The notes beneath the pieces were generated by a model, which did no database searches, had not been told where the DNA came from, and saw only the letters and a program-made list of their open reading frames with translations. A stretch of 64,000 nt of DNA from Actinomycetota bacterium (GTDB lineage: Bacteria > Actinomycetota > Acidimicrobiia > IMCC26256 > PALSA-555): assembly GCA_003140175.1 (NCBI GenBank), contig PLJD01000026.1, forward strand, positions 31,223-95,222. Reading direction: 5' to 3'. Each line of letters begins with the position of its first letter. Position 1 is the first letter of the stretch. Made by a program: the position numbers and the translations under genes. Positions 1-6,837 of the stretch are shown in pieces.

Positions 1-1
1 C

Positions 2-943
2 GGTCAAGGGTTCACGTTTGTTGAGCTCGGGATCGTGCTCGAAGAGATGGGACGGGTTCTCCTGTGCGCCCCGTACTTCTCGACCGTCTGTCTCGCTGCG
101 AACGCGATCATGAACGCGGGGACGTCGGCCCAGCAACAAGCGCTGCTGCCCGGCATCGCGTCGGGTGAGACCATCGCCGCCCTCGCGTTCACCGAGCCCA
201 ACGGACGCTGGGATGCGTCCGGGATCACGATGGAGGCCAAAGGATCCGGCGACGCGTGGACCTTGTCGGGAACCAAGATGTTCGTCATCGACGGGCATAC
301 CGCCGCGACGATCGTCGTCGCCGCCCGCCAAGCTGGCACCAGTGGCGAGGACGGCATCGGGTTCTTCGTCGTCGACGGCGACGCGCCCGGCCTGACCCGC
401 GCGCCACTCGCGACCATGGACCAGACCCGCAAGCAGGCCCGTCTCGACTTCGACGGTGTGCAGGCCACCCCGCTCGGTGAGCCCGGTCAAGGGTGGGCGG
501 CGCTGTCGAAGACACTCGACCAAGCGGCGGTGTGCCTCGCCAACGAGATGGTCGGAGGAGCCCAGCGGGTGCTCGACATGTCGGTCGAGTACGCCAAGGT
601 GCGAGTCCAGTTCGGCCGACCCATCGGCTCGTTCCAGGCCATCAAGCACAAATGCGCGGACATGCTGCTCGAGGTCGAGTCGAGCAAGTCGGCCGCCTAC
701 TACGCGGCGTGGGCCGCCGCCGAGGACAACGAGGAGCTGCCGGTCGTGGCCAGCCTCGCCAAGGCGTACTGCTCCGACGCGTACTTCCACGCCGCAGCCG
801 AGAACATCCAGATCCACGGCGGAATCGGCTTCACGTGGGAGCACCCCGCCCACCTGTACTTCAAGCGGGCCAAGAGCTCCGAGATCCTCCTCGGCGACGC
901 CACTTATCACCGCGAGCTCCTCGCGCAGCGCATCGGCATCTAA
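2..943 (+). CDS. Acyl-CoA dehydrogenase, C-terminal part (5' end outside window)
   Basis: The frame is already open at base 2, so the gene begins before the window; about 313 residues are visible of a family usually near 350-390. It is an FAD-dependent acyl-CoA dehydrogenase: ALAFTEPNG in the middle beta-domain, RVQFGRPIGSFQAIKH in the C-terminal helical domain, and GGIGFTWEHP near the end. The tetrapeptide that holds the catalytic Glu in medium-chain enzymes (YEGT) reads LLGD (887-898). The alternative Glu site used by isovaleryl-CoA dehydrogenase (LDLER) reads LDQAA (515-529). No obvious base is therefore left. In mycobacterial steroid-degrading heterotetramers one of two paralogous subunits lacks the base, so this may be a partner subunit whose mate lies upstream. 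Family assignment is firm; lack of catalysis is inferred. Confidence 0.93.
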   Translation, partial: GQGFTFVELGIVLEEMGRVLLCAPYFSTVCLAANAIMNAGTSAQQQALLPGIASGETIAALAFTEPNGRWDASGITMEAKGSGDAWTLSGTKMFVIDGHTAATIVVAARQAGTSGEDGIGFFVVDGDAPGLTRAPLATMDQTRKQARLDFDGVQATPLGEPGQGWAALSKTLDQAAVCLANEMVGGAQRVLDMSVEYAKVRVQFGRPIGSFQAIKHKCADMLLEVESSKSAAYYAAWAAAEDNEELPVVASLAKAYCSDAYFHAAAENIQIHGGIGFTWEHPAHLYFKRAKSSEILLGDATYHRELLAQRIGI

Positions 944-969
944 ACGCCAACCGACCCCGGCGGCGGTCG

Positions 970-992
970 CCGAGCCACGCCAATCGGCTCGG
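970..992 (+). terminator. Hairpin after the acyl-CoA dehydrogenase gene
   Basis: CCGAGCC (970-976) pairs with GGCTCGG (986-992) around a 9-base loop, 27 bases after the stop codon. There is no T-tract, so it is a plausible but unproven terminator. The rest of 944-1135 shows no convincing gene. Confidence 0.35.
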
Positions 993-1135
993 TCCCGCCG
1001 CGGGTCCGGCGTCCGCCCCGGCCCCGATCCTGGCCCGACGAGCGGCGGGCTGGGCCGCCCGCGCCGGTCGGCCGCTCCCCAGCTCGCAGATCGTCCAAGG
1101 CGTCGGCGGCGGCCTGAGCCCGCGAGACTGGGGGG

Positions 1136-1900
1136 ATGGCCGTCCTCGTCTTGCTCCTCGGCGTCGTCGTCGCGCTGCTCGGCGTCTTGGTGGCGGGGCT
1201 CCTGCGCAGCCACGCCGAGATCCTCCGGGCCCTCCACGAGCTCGGCGTCGGCCTCGACCCGAACGAGAACGCCCCCCGGCTGGCGCCGCCCGTGTCGCGC
1301 CCATCCACGACCGCTCGGCCGGCCAGCGATCTCTCGGGCGTGACGCCCGCCGGCGACGCGGTCAGCGTCAGCGTCGTCGACGTCGACCATCCCACGCTCG
1401 TCGCCTTCCTCACGAGCGGCTGCACCACCTGCGCCGGCTTCTGGTCCGCGTTCTCCGATCTCCAACGGCTCCGGGTACCCGGCGACGCTCGGCTCGTCGT
1501 CGCCACCAAGGGACCCGAGGCCGAGAGCCCAGCCCGGCTGGGGAAGTTCACGCCGCCCGACGTGCCCGTGATCATGTCCAGCGAGGCGTGGACGGACTTC
1601 GACGTGCCCGTTGCCCCGTACTTCGCGTACGTCGACGGCCCGAGCGGCACCATCGTCGGGGAGGGGGCCGCGTCGACCTGGGAGCATCTCCAGAACATCC
1701 TCGAGCAAGCGCTCGCCGACGCCGGCATCGCCACCGGCCCGCGCGCTCGACGTCGGCGAGGCCGAACCGACCAGTCGCGCGAAGCCCAGATCGACGCCGA
1801 GCTGATCGGGGCCGGGATCGAGCCGGGCGACCCGAGCCTGTACCCGACCCGCGACGCCGACCTCCAGCGTGGACGGCCTACCCCGCCCAACGCCTCGTGA
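1136..1900 (+). CDS. Membrane-anchored thioredoxin-like protein with CTTC motif
   Basis: 254 residues. An N-terminal hydrophobic helix (about residues 3-23) is followed by a Pro-rich linker and a thioredoxin-fold domain (about 62-195) with C96-T-T-C99 and a probable cis-Pro in VPVAPYF. The last 60 residues are charged and low in complexity. The domain should lie outside the membrane. Its place at the head of an operon with a MauE-like protein and a methylamine-dehydrogenase light-chain-like protein suggests a MauD-like role: forming or isomerising disulfides in that Cys-rich partner. A GGGGG run just before the ATG may be the ribosome site. The redox fold is clear; the partner is inferred from context. 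Confidence 0.75.
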   Translation: MAVLVLLLGVVVALLGVLVAGLLRSHAEILRALHELGVGLDPNENAPRLAPPVSRPSTTARPASDLSGVTPAGDAVSVSVVDVDHPTLVAFLTSGCTTCAGFWSAFSDLQRLRVPGDARLVVATKGPEAESPARLGKFTPPDVPVIMSSEAWTDFDVPVAPYFAYVDGPSGTIVGEGAASTWEHLQNILEQALADAGIATGPRARRRRGRTDQSREAQIDAELIGAGIEPGDPSLYPTRDADLQRGRPTPPNAS

Positions 1901-1974
1901 GCGCCCTCGACGTCACCATCGCCGGGGTGATTGTCGCCGTCGTCGCCGCGGTGCGTTCCTCGTGGTCGCCGTGA
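1897..1974 (+). CDS. Possible 25-residue single-span membrane peptide
   Basis: A GTG at 1897 overlaps the stop of the thioredoxin-like gene (GTGA) and opens a 25-codon frame whose product is almost entirely one hydrophobic helix (residues 4-19) ending in RSSWSP. It exactly fills the gap before the next operon gene at 1984. The stop-start overlap and membrane character favour a translated peptide. Its small size and lack of a recognisable family mean it could be chance. Confidence 0.4.
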   Translation: MSALDVTIAGVIVAVVAAVRSSWSP

Positions 1975-1983
1975 GGTGAGTCG

Positions 1984-2583
1984 ATGCTGGCGAGCATCAA
2001 CCCGCTCGGGGAGCGGGCCCGCAACACCCGATGGGGTCGCACCGTGTCCTGGTACCTGGCCGGTTCCCTCGCGGGCGGCGTCGCGGTCGGCGCAGCCGCG
2101 GGCGGGCTCGGCGCCGCGCTCCGCCTGGTGGCCGCACCATCCGCGCTCGTGGTCGGCCTCGCCGCGCTCGGAGCCGCCGCGGTCGGGCTGGCCCTCGACC
2201 TCCACCTCGGCGGCCTCCCAGTGCCCACCGTCCGACGTCAGGTCAACGAAGACTGGCTGGCCCGCTACCGGGGCTGGGTGTACGGCAGCGGCTTCGGATT
2301 CCAACTCGGACTCGGCGTCGTCACCATCGTGACCACCTCGACCGTGTACCTCGCATTGGCGCTCGCCGTCCTCGCCGGGTCCGTACCGGCAGGCATCCTG
2401 ATCGGAGCGACCTTCGGCCTCGTGCGCGCCGCCCCGATCCTCGCGATGGCCAGAGCTGACAACCCGGCCCGCGTGCGGGCCGTCCTGCGCCGCGCCCACG
2501 ACACCGCCCGGCCAGCCAAGGCCCTCGCCCTAGGCTGCCTCGTCATACTCACGGCCGCGAGCCTCGCGGCCGTCCTCCTCTGA
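1984..2583 (+). CDS. Polytopic membrane protein of the mau-like operon
   Basis: 199 residues with about five or six hydrophobic segments, preceded by a good ribosome site (GAGGTGAG, 5 bases before ATG). Conspicuous polar stretches are RQVNEDWLARYRGWVYG between helices and FGLVRAAPIL. The general layout recalls the CcdA/MauF group of reductant-passing membrane proteins. Only one Cys is present, in the last helix, so it cannot run a two-cysteine CcdA relay by itself. I do not recognise the family with certainty. It sits 9 bases before the next gene, inside the operon that ends in the MauA-like protein, so an assembly or export role is likely but inferred. Confidence 0.7.
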   Translation: MLASINPLGERARNTRWGRTVSWYLAGSLAGGVAVGAAAGGLGAALRLVAAPSALVVGLAALGAAAVGLALDLHLGGLPVPTVRRQVNEDWLARYRGWVYGSGFGFQLGLGVVTIVTTSTVYLALALAVLAGSVPAGILIGATFGLVRAAPILAMARADNPARVRAVLRRAHDTARPAKALALGCLVILTAASLAAVLL

Positions 2584-2592
2584 GGCCACGCC

Positions 2593-3141
2593 ATGCCGCA
2601 GCTCCAAGCCCACGGCCTGACCGTGCAGACACCCAAAGGCTGGGAAGGCCGCATCTTTCGCCGCGCCCAGCAAGGCGAGCTCGGCGCACAAGCCGAAGTC
2701 CCCGGCCCCCCCGCGCCACCCGGCGGGCAGACCTACCCGGTCCTGCACGTCGCCACCATCCCCCTCGCTCCCACCGTCGCCGACTTCGCCAGCGACGCCG
2801 TCGAAGCGCTGGGGCCCACCGACGCCCTCGTCGTCCTGAAGGAGTATGCGCCGACCGAAGCGACCAAGCCCCTGTTCGCGTCGCCTGGCCTCCCGACCAG
2901 CATCGACCCCGACGCCTTCAACCCCTCGGTCCTGAACCGGCTGATCGCAGGCCAAGCCGGGCTCCAGCGGTTCTTGAACGCGAACAACCGGGCCTTCTGC
3001 CTATACATCGTGCTCGGCGGCTACCAGCGCCGCCACGACGTCGTCCCCGGCGTCAACACCGTGCTCAGCTCGGTCCGCATCGATCCGGGGACGGGGCCGA
3101 CCTCGGTGCCCTCCACCCCGACGACAGCACCGCCGCCATGA
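2593..3141 (+). CDS. Protein of unknown function in the mau-like operon
   Basis: 182 residues with no signal peptide or membrane helix. The N-terminal part (MPQLQAHGLTVQTPKGWEGR) resembles the beta-rich start of proteins annotated only as hypothetical. The tail after residue 165 is Pro/Thr/Ser-rich and probably disordered. Its stop overlaps the ATG of the MauE-like gene (ATGA), so the two are translationally coupled. No catalytic motif is visible. Conservation within this operon type would have to be shown by comparison with other genomes. Function unknown. Confidence 0.7.
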   Translation: MPQLQAHGLTVQTPKGWEGRIFRRAQQGELGAQAEVPGPPAPPGGQTYPVLHVATIPLAPTVADFASDAVEALGPTDALVVLKEYAPTEATKPLFASPGLPTSIDPDAFNPSVLNRLIAGQAGLQRFLNANNRAFCLYIVLGGYQRRHDVVPGVNTVLSSVRIDPGTGPTSVPSTPTTAPPP

Positions 3142-3671
3142 CGATCGCGGCGGGCCCCTTCGCGATCGCCGCGACCCTCTTGGTGGTCGCGGGCGCGTTC
3201 AAGGCGGCCCGGCCCGCCGACACCGCCAACGCCCTCGGCGCCCTCGGCGTCCCCGCCCCCCGGCTCCTGGTCCGCGCCGGCGCGGTCGTCGAGTGCGCGA
3301 TCGGACTCGCCGCGCTCATCTCGGGCGACGCCATCAGCGCGACACTCGTCGGGCTCTCCTACGTTGTGTTCCTCGTGTTCGTGCTCGAGGCGCTTCGCCG
3401 TCACGCCCCGATCTCGAGCTGTGGGTGCTTCGGGAAGGTCGACACCCCGCCGAGCTGGCTGCACGTCATCGTCAACCTGGGCTCGGTCGCCGCCAGCGTC
3501 GCTGTGGTGCTCCAGCCCGGTGCGGGCCTCCTCGCCGCCGTGCGCAGCCAGCCGCTGAGCGGCGCGCCCTACCTCCTCCTCGTGGGAACCGGTGCGGGCC
3601 TCGCCCTGCTCGTCCTGTCCGCCCACGTCCGAAACCTGGCGCTCGTGCGCCAACCGCAGGTGGCCCGATGA
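3138..3671 (+). CDS. MauE-like membrane protein (DoxX/MauE family)
   Basis: 177 residues with four hydrophobic segments and the signature S-C95-G-C97-F-G-K between helices, typical of MauE-type members of the DoxX-like superfamily. MauE is known to be needed for maturation of the disulfide-rich methylamine dehydrogenase small subunit. Here the gene overlaps its neighbours at both ends (ATGA at 3138 and 3668) and immediately precedes the cysteine-rich MauA-like protein, so a role in passing electrons across the membrane for disulfide formation is a reasonable inference. A third Cys (C53) lies in the second helix. Confidence 0.8.
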   Translation: MTIAAGPFAIAATLLVVAGAFKAARPADTANALGALGVPAPRLLVRAGAVVECAIGLAALISGDAISATLVGLSYVVFLVFVLEALRRHAPISSCGCFGKVDTPPSWLHVIVNLGSVAASVAVVLQPGAGLLAAVRSQPLSGAPYLLLVGTGAGLALLVLSAHVRNLALVRQPQVAR

Positions 3672-5143
3672 CCCGGCTGTCCGGTGGCACCGCGTGGGGA
3701 AACTGGCTCGTGTCCAAGACCAGCGGGATGCTCGATGCGAAGCTCAGTCGCCGCAGCTTCATCGCGCGGACCACTCTTCTCGGCACGGCCGTCGCCGCCA
3801 CCGGCTGCGCGGTGGTCACCCAGCCCGGCTCCCCCTACACCCGGGTGACCGACTGCTCCGGCGGCCTCTGCACCGACGGCTACACGGAGTTCTGCTGCGT
3901 CATCAACGAGGGCGTCAACGCCTGTCCGCCGAACTCGTTCCCGGGCGGATGGTGGCGCGCCACCGGCTCGATCTACTGCCTGACCGGCACCCGCTACTAC
4001 ATCGACTGCATGCAGGACTGCTGCGGGCCCAACCAAGGTGACGGGTTCTGCGCCAGCTGCCTCCCGTGCCGCTGCGCGGTGAACTGCAACACCCGAAAGG
4101 TCTACTGCAACTACTTCCGCTACGGACAGTGCATGGAAGAGATCGGAATCACCGGGCCGATCGCCTGCCGGGTGGTGACGTGCACTCCCCCATACGACCT
4201 GAACATCGGCTGCTCAGCGTCGGACGCCGTTGACAACGCCACCGCCAACCACAACGCCGACTGCGCCGCCTACACCCCGCCGCCGCCCCCGCCCCCGCCC
4301 CCGCCAGCCGTCATGCCCGCGAGCGCGTCGGCCATCGCCGTCGGCGGCCTCCCAGTAGTTGCCTCCCGCGGGTCGGATGGGGCAGCGTACGCGAACTCGT
4401 TCAACGGCACTGGATGGTCGGGCTGGCTTCCGCTCGGCGGGGACGTGACGTCTCGGGTGGTCCTCGCCGGTCTGGGCTCGGCCTGGTGGGCAGTCACGCG
4501 CGGCGGCGATGATGCGGTCTGGGTCCAGACGGCCACAAGCGGAACGTGGGGAGGCTGGCAGTCGCTGGGAGGTTCCGCGTCGTCGGATCCGGCCGTGGTC
4601 GTCGATTCCGCGGGAACGCTGTGGGTGTTCGTCCGAGGCTTCGACGACGCGCTGTGGGTGCAGTCGGCGACTGGCGGAACCTGGGGAGGCTGGCAGTCAC
4701 TGGGCGGCAACGTGACGTCGGACCCCGCGGCGGCGATCGACGCCTCGGGGAATCTCTGGGTCGCCGTGCGCAGCGGGGCCAACGCGGTCTACGTGATCTC
4801 GCGCAGCGCGGGTGGATCGTGGGGAACGTGGTCCGGGCTCGGCGGGACGGCCACGTCCGACCCGGCGATCGTGGCGACGGGCAACGGCACGGTGTGGGTG
4901 TTCGCCCGAGGCGTCGACGACGCGTTGTGGCTGCAGTCGTCGAGTGGCGGAACTTGGGGAGGCTGGCAGTCGCTCGGTGGCTCGCTCGACGACGACCCGG
5001 CGGCCGCGTCCGGCACCACGCTGTGGGTCTTCGCGGTGAGCGAGGACCAGGCCATGTACTGCCGGGAGCTGAACGCCGGAGCCTGGAGCGCCTGGGCGAG
5101 CCTGAGCGGGAGCTTCGCGCCAGTCCGGGGCGCCACCTCCTAA
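3668..5143 (+). CDS. Tat-exported methylamine-dehydrogenase light-chain-like protein fused to a beta-propeller
   Basis: 491 residues. Twin-arginine signal S-R-R-S-F-I-A (27-33) and a hydrophobic segment ending ATGC47, a possible lipobox. Residues 57-202 hold 20 cysteines and align with the methylamine dehydrogenase light chain: C-S-G-G at 63-66, ACPPNSFPGGWW (85-96), QDCCG (116-120), FRYGQC and GPIACRVVTC (163-172). W95/W96 match the first tryptophan of the TTQ cofactor, but no Trp follows in the domain (TPPY at 173-176), so TTQ cannot form in the usual way. Ten prolines (204-213) lead to a C-terminal propeller (about 222-486) with repeats such as GGWQSLGG spaced about 47 residues, like PLL/DUF346 lectin propellers. 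Canonical methylamine dehydrogenase has a separate propeller heavy chain; none is encoded here. Substrate and activity are unknown. Confidence 0.82.
   Translation: MTRLSGGTAWGNWLVSKTSGMLDAKLSRRSFIARTTLLGTAVAATGCAVVTQPGSPYTRVTDCSGGLCTDGYTEFCCVINEGVNACPPNSFPGGWWRATGSIYCLTGTRYYIDCMQDCCGPNQGDGFCASCLPCRCAVNCNTRKVYCNYFRYGQCMEEIGITGPIACRVVTCTPPYDLNIGCSASDAVDNATANHNADCAAYTPPPPPPPPPPAVMPASASAIAVGGLPVVASRGSDGAAYANSFNGTGWSGWLPLGGDVTSRVVLAGLGSAWWAVTRGGDDAVWVQTATSGTWGGWQSLGGSASSDPAVVVDSAGTLWVFVRGFDDALWVQSATGGTWGGWQSLGGNVTSDPAAAIDASGNLWVAVRSGANAVYVISRSAGGSWGTWSGLGGTATSDPAIVATGNGTVWVFARGVDDALWLQSSSGGTWGGWQSLGGSLDDDPAAASGTTLWVFAVSEDQAMYCRELNAGAWSAWASLSGSFAPVRGATS
4400..5120 (+). repeat. Tandem blade repeats inside the MauA-like gene
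   Basis: Units of about 135-145 bases encode propeller blades. Near-identical cores (GGGGAGGCTGGCAGTC) recur at about 4549, 4683 and 4962, with more diverged copies between. I count five full units plus one blade that would be closed by the N- and C-terminal strands, giving six blades; the PLL lectin has seven. Confidence 0.75.
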
Positions 5144-5167
5144 ACCTGAGCACGGCTTGGTCAACCC

Positions 5168-5191
5168 GTCGAGGGTCCCAGTACCCTCGAC
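5168..5191. promoter_or_regulatory. Perfect 9-base inverted repeat overlapping a -10 box
   Basis: GTCGAGGGT (5168-5176) and ACCCTCGAC (5183-5191) flank a 6-base spacer. The right arm covers the presumed -10 box TACCCT (5182-5187), which lies 7 bases before the GTG at 5195. It may be an operator for the downstream gene, the terminator of the mau-like operon (25 bases after its stop), or both. Confidence 0.5.
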
Positions 5192-5194
5192 GCG

Positions 5195-5641
5195 GTGGAG
5201 CTCGTGGCGGGGATGCTCGCGTTTGGTCTCGTCCTGGTGGTCGGAGCGATCCTGGTCGTGCGCGAGGCCGGCCGAGTGGCCAAGGCACCGCCGCCGGCAC
5301 TCTTTGACCCCGACGACGCCTACGACTACGTCGTCGAGCGGCTCACCGACGAGGTGGCGGCGACGCTCACCCCCGCCGACGTACGCAGGATCTTGGACTT
5401 CGAGGTCGAGTTTCTGGAGGGCAAGCGCGTCTCCGGAAACGGATCCGGCACCGATCCCGGCCCGACGGTCTTCGGTGGGACCGAGACCGTCACGTACATC
5501 GTCGAACGATCGGCGGCGACCGGCGAGGTCTACCTCCCCGAGCAGGTCCAAGCGGTCGTCGACACCCAGATCGACTACCTCCGAGGGATCGGCGCCATCG
5601 GCCCCGCCGAAGACGCCGCTGGGGAATCGCCTCCGACCTGA
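5195..5641 (+). CDS. Membrane-anchored protein of unknown function
   Basis: 148 residues: one N-terminal membrane helix (about 4-22), then a soluble domain rich in acidic and aliphatic residues with DPDDAYDYVVERLTDEV and a conserved-looking LTPADVRRILDFEVEFLE helix, ending at PEDAAGESPPT-like low complexity. The GTG start is chosen because TACCCT lies 7 bases upstream, the leaderless pattern seen repeatedly in this window. No enzyme motif is visible. It is transcribed in the same direction as the preceding mau-like operon but appears to have its own promoter. Function unknown. Confidence 0.75.
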   Translation: MELVAGMLAFGLVLVVGAILVVREAGRVAKAPPPALFDPDDAYDYVVERLTDEVAATLTPADVRRILDFEVEFLEGKRVSGNGSGTDPGPTVFGGTETVTYIVERSAATGEVYLPEQVQAVVDTQIDYLRGIGAIGPAEDAAGESPPT

Positions 5642-5693
5642 GGTCCAGACGTGCTACAAGTTTGGTCACCAGGGAAAGGAGGTGGTCCCACAC

Positions 5694-5735
5694 ATGCATG
5701 ATCAACCGGGGACTCTGGAGGTGCGCGGCCGCTAG
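5694..5735 (+). CDS. 13-residue small ORF behind a near-perfect ribosome site
   Basis: ATG at 5694, 10 bases after AAAGGAGGT; the product reads MHDQPGTLEVRGR. The peptide has no signal or membrane segment. The ribosome site can be masked by ACCTCCT (5752-5758), which suggests translation is switched by RNA structure. It could be a regulatory leader peptide, a small protein, or merely a ribosome-binding sponge. Confidence 0.5.
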   Translation: MHDQPGTLEVRGR

Positions 5736-5844
5736 GTCACACCTCGGATGGACCTCCTGCGGAGACCCAACCGCAGCACCGGCGTCGACCGGCGGGGATT
5801 GGTCCCTCCCGTGCGAACGGATCGACGTGTGCAACAGCCGATTG

Positions 5845-5879
5845 GACGGTGCGGGGCGCTTTGCGCGTCCCGCACCGTC
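5845..5879 (+). terminator. Strong hairpin, probable terminator of the small RNA
   Basis: GACGGTGCGGG (5845-5855) pairs perfectly over 11 bases with CCCGCACCGTC (5869-5879); inner GCGC/GCGC pairs can extend it. No T-tract follows, as is common in high-GC actinobacteria. Confidence 0.6.
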
Positions 5880-5938
5880 GCGTCTGGAACCTCGGAGATG
5901 CCCCGGGGCCGCCCCTCCCGCGCGCCGTCCGCACCCAT

Positions 5939-5944
5939 TAGCCT
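5939..5944 (+). promoter_or_regulatory. -10 box of a leaderless promoter
   Basis: TAGCCT ends 7 bases before the GTG at 5952, placing the transcript start at or next to the start codon. Confidence 0.55.
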
Positions 5945-5951
5945 CTAGGCC

Positions 5952-6170
5952 GTGGCGCGACCAGCCCGCTTCGAGGACTTTCGGTACCTCGGAGACAAGC
6001 GCAACCAGGTGGTCTACGACCTCGACGACCCTGCCTCGACCGCGGCAGTGCAGGACGTGCTAGTCGCGGAAACCTTCACCACGTTTGGACCCGACACGCT
6101 GGCCGAGGCGCGAAACCGCGGCTACCGCACGCACCGCTGGGCACGGATGCGCTCGTCCGACGACGAATAG
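5952..6170 (+). CDS. Small conserved-type protein of unknown function
   Basis: 72 residues, charged and soluble, with FRYLGDKRNQVVYDLDDP near the N-terminus and a basic C-terminal half (ARNRGYRTHRWARMR). It has no membrane helix or metal motif. The GTG start is supported by the TAGCCT box 7 bases upstream. It converges on the DUF1802 gene with only 2 bases between the two stop codons. Similar short proteins are common unannotated genes in actinobacteria; I cannot assign a role. Confidence 0.7.
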   Translation: MARPARFEDFRYLGDKRNQVVYDLDDPASTAAVQDVLVAETFTTFGPDTLAEARNRGYRTHRWARMRSSDDE

Positions 6171-6172
6171 CG

Positions 6173-6766
6173 TCAGACCTTCGTCGTCTCCAGGGGGCGG
6201 CCCAACGTCTGCTCGACCAGGCGGAGGCGGGCCGCGAATGACTCGTCGGTCAGGACCGGTTCCGCCGCCACCGACGTCGGGTCGTCGGGGAGACCCTCGA
6301 GGTCGACCCAGGACGTGCAGCCGCCGTACTCGGCGCGGTACGCGAGGGTGATCGGCTCCTGCAGCCGGTGGGCGCGCACGGCGAGGATCCACAGCGGATC
6401 GCGGTGCTTCCATTGCAGCCGCGAGGCGGCGTAGTCGAGGGTCCAGATGAACTTTCCATCGAGACCTTCGAGCTCGGCGGGTTCACTGATCGTCGTCTCG
6501 GCCACCAGCTCGGCCCAGCCGTCGATCCGCAAGGTTCCTTCTGGCGGCGCGGCGGCTTGGGTCTCGGCGACCCAGCGCCGGTAGGCCGGCTTGAGCAACT
6601 CCGGACGCTGATGCTCGACCGTCGGGTACAGCCAGCAGCGATCGGACCGCACTGCGAAGTGTCGATTCGCCTCGCGGAGTCCACCCTTGCGGACGTCGAG
6701 GATCTGCTCGCCGGCGAGGAGGGCTCGCACGACGACCGCCCACTCCTTGAACGCCGGCGTCGCCAT
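6173..6766 (-). CDS. DUF1802 family protein
   Basis: 197 residues. The N-terminal AFKEWAVVVRALLAGEQ, RKGGL and LYPTVEHQ motifs are hallmarks of the DUF1802 family, whose biochemical function is unknown. The family is soluble and single-domain, and this length is normal. ATG at 6766 is supported by a TATGCT box 8 bases upstream (6775-6780 on the opposite strand). It is transcribed away from the glycosyltransferase gene behind it, with 71 bases between them, and converges with the small gene ending at 6170. Confidence 0.85.
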   Translation of the reverse strand: MATPAFKEWAVVVRALLAGEQILDVRKGGLREANRHFAVRSDRCWLYPTVEHQRPELLKPAYRRWVAETQAAAPPEGTLRIDGWAELVAETTISEPAELEGLDGKFIWTLDYAASRLQWKHRDPLWILAVRAHRLQEPITLAYRAEYGGCTSWVDLEGLPDDPTSVAAEPVLTDESFAARLRLVEQTLGRPLETTKV

Positions 6767-6774
6767 CGGCGTCG

Positions 6775-6780
6775 AGCATA
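6775..6780 (-). promoter_or_regulatory. -10 box for the DUF1802 gene
   Basis: TATGCT read on the minus strand, 8 bases before the ATG; leader absent or very short. Confidence 0.45.
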
Positions 6781-6837
6781 CCGAGCAGCCATCCGGGACC
6801 CACCGGCGCTCGAGTGGCCAGGGTCTGCTCGAGGGAG

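Larger units (their letters stand above)
5650..5880 (+). ncRNA. Candidate small RNA with embedded 13-codon ORF (fills the 5642-5951 gap)
   Basis: This stretch between two genes has the layout of its own transcript. It carries an exceptionally complete Shine-Dalgarno sequence (AAAGGAGGTGGTC, 5675-5687, matching 12 of 13 bases of the complement of a typical 16S 3' end), a 13-codon ORF, a downstream segment GGACCTCCT (5750-5758) that can pair with that Shine-Dalgarno, a small hairpin TGCGG/CCGCA (5758-5762/5771-5775), and a strong hairpin at 5845-5879. The promoter is unclear; a weak candidate lies near 5655. No family is recognised. Confidence 0.5.

Noticed and set aside
3668..5143. An active TTQ methylamine dehydrogenase light chain
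   Set aside because: Only one Trp position of the cofactor pair is kept and no heavy chain or MauG is present in the window.
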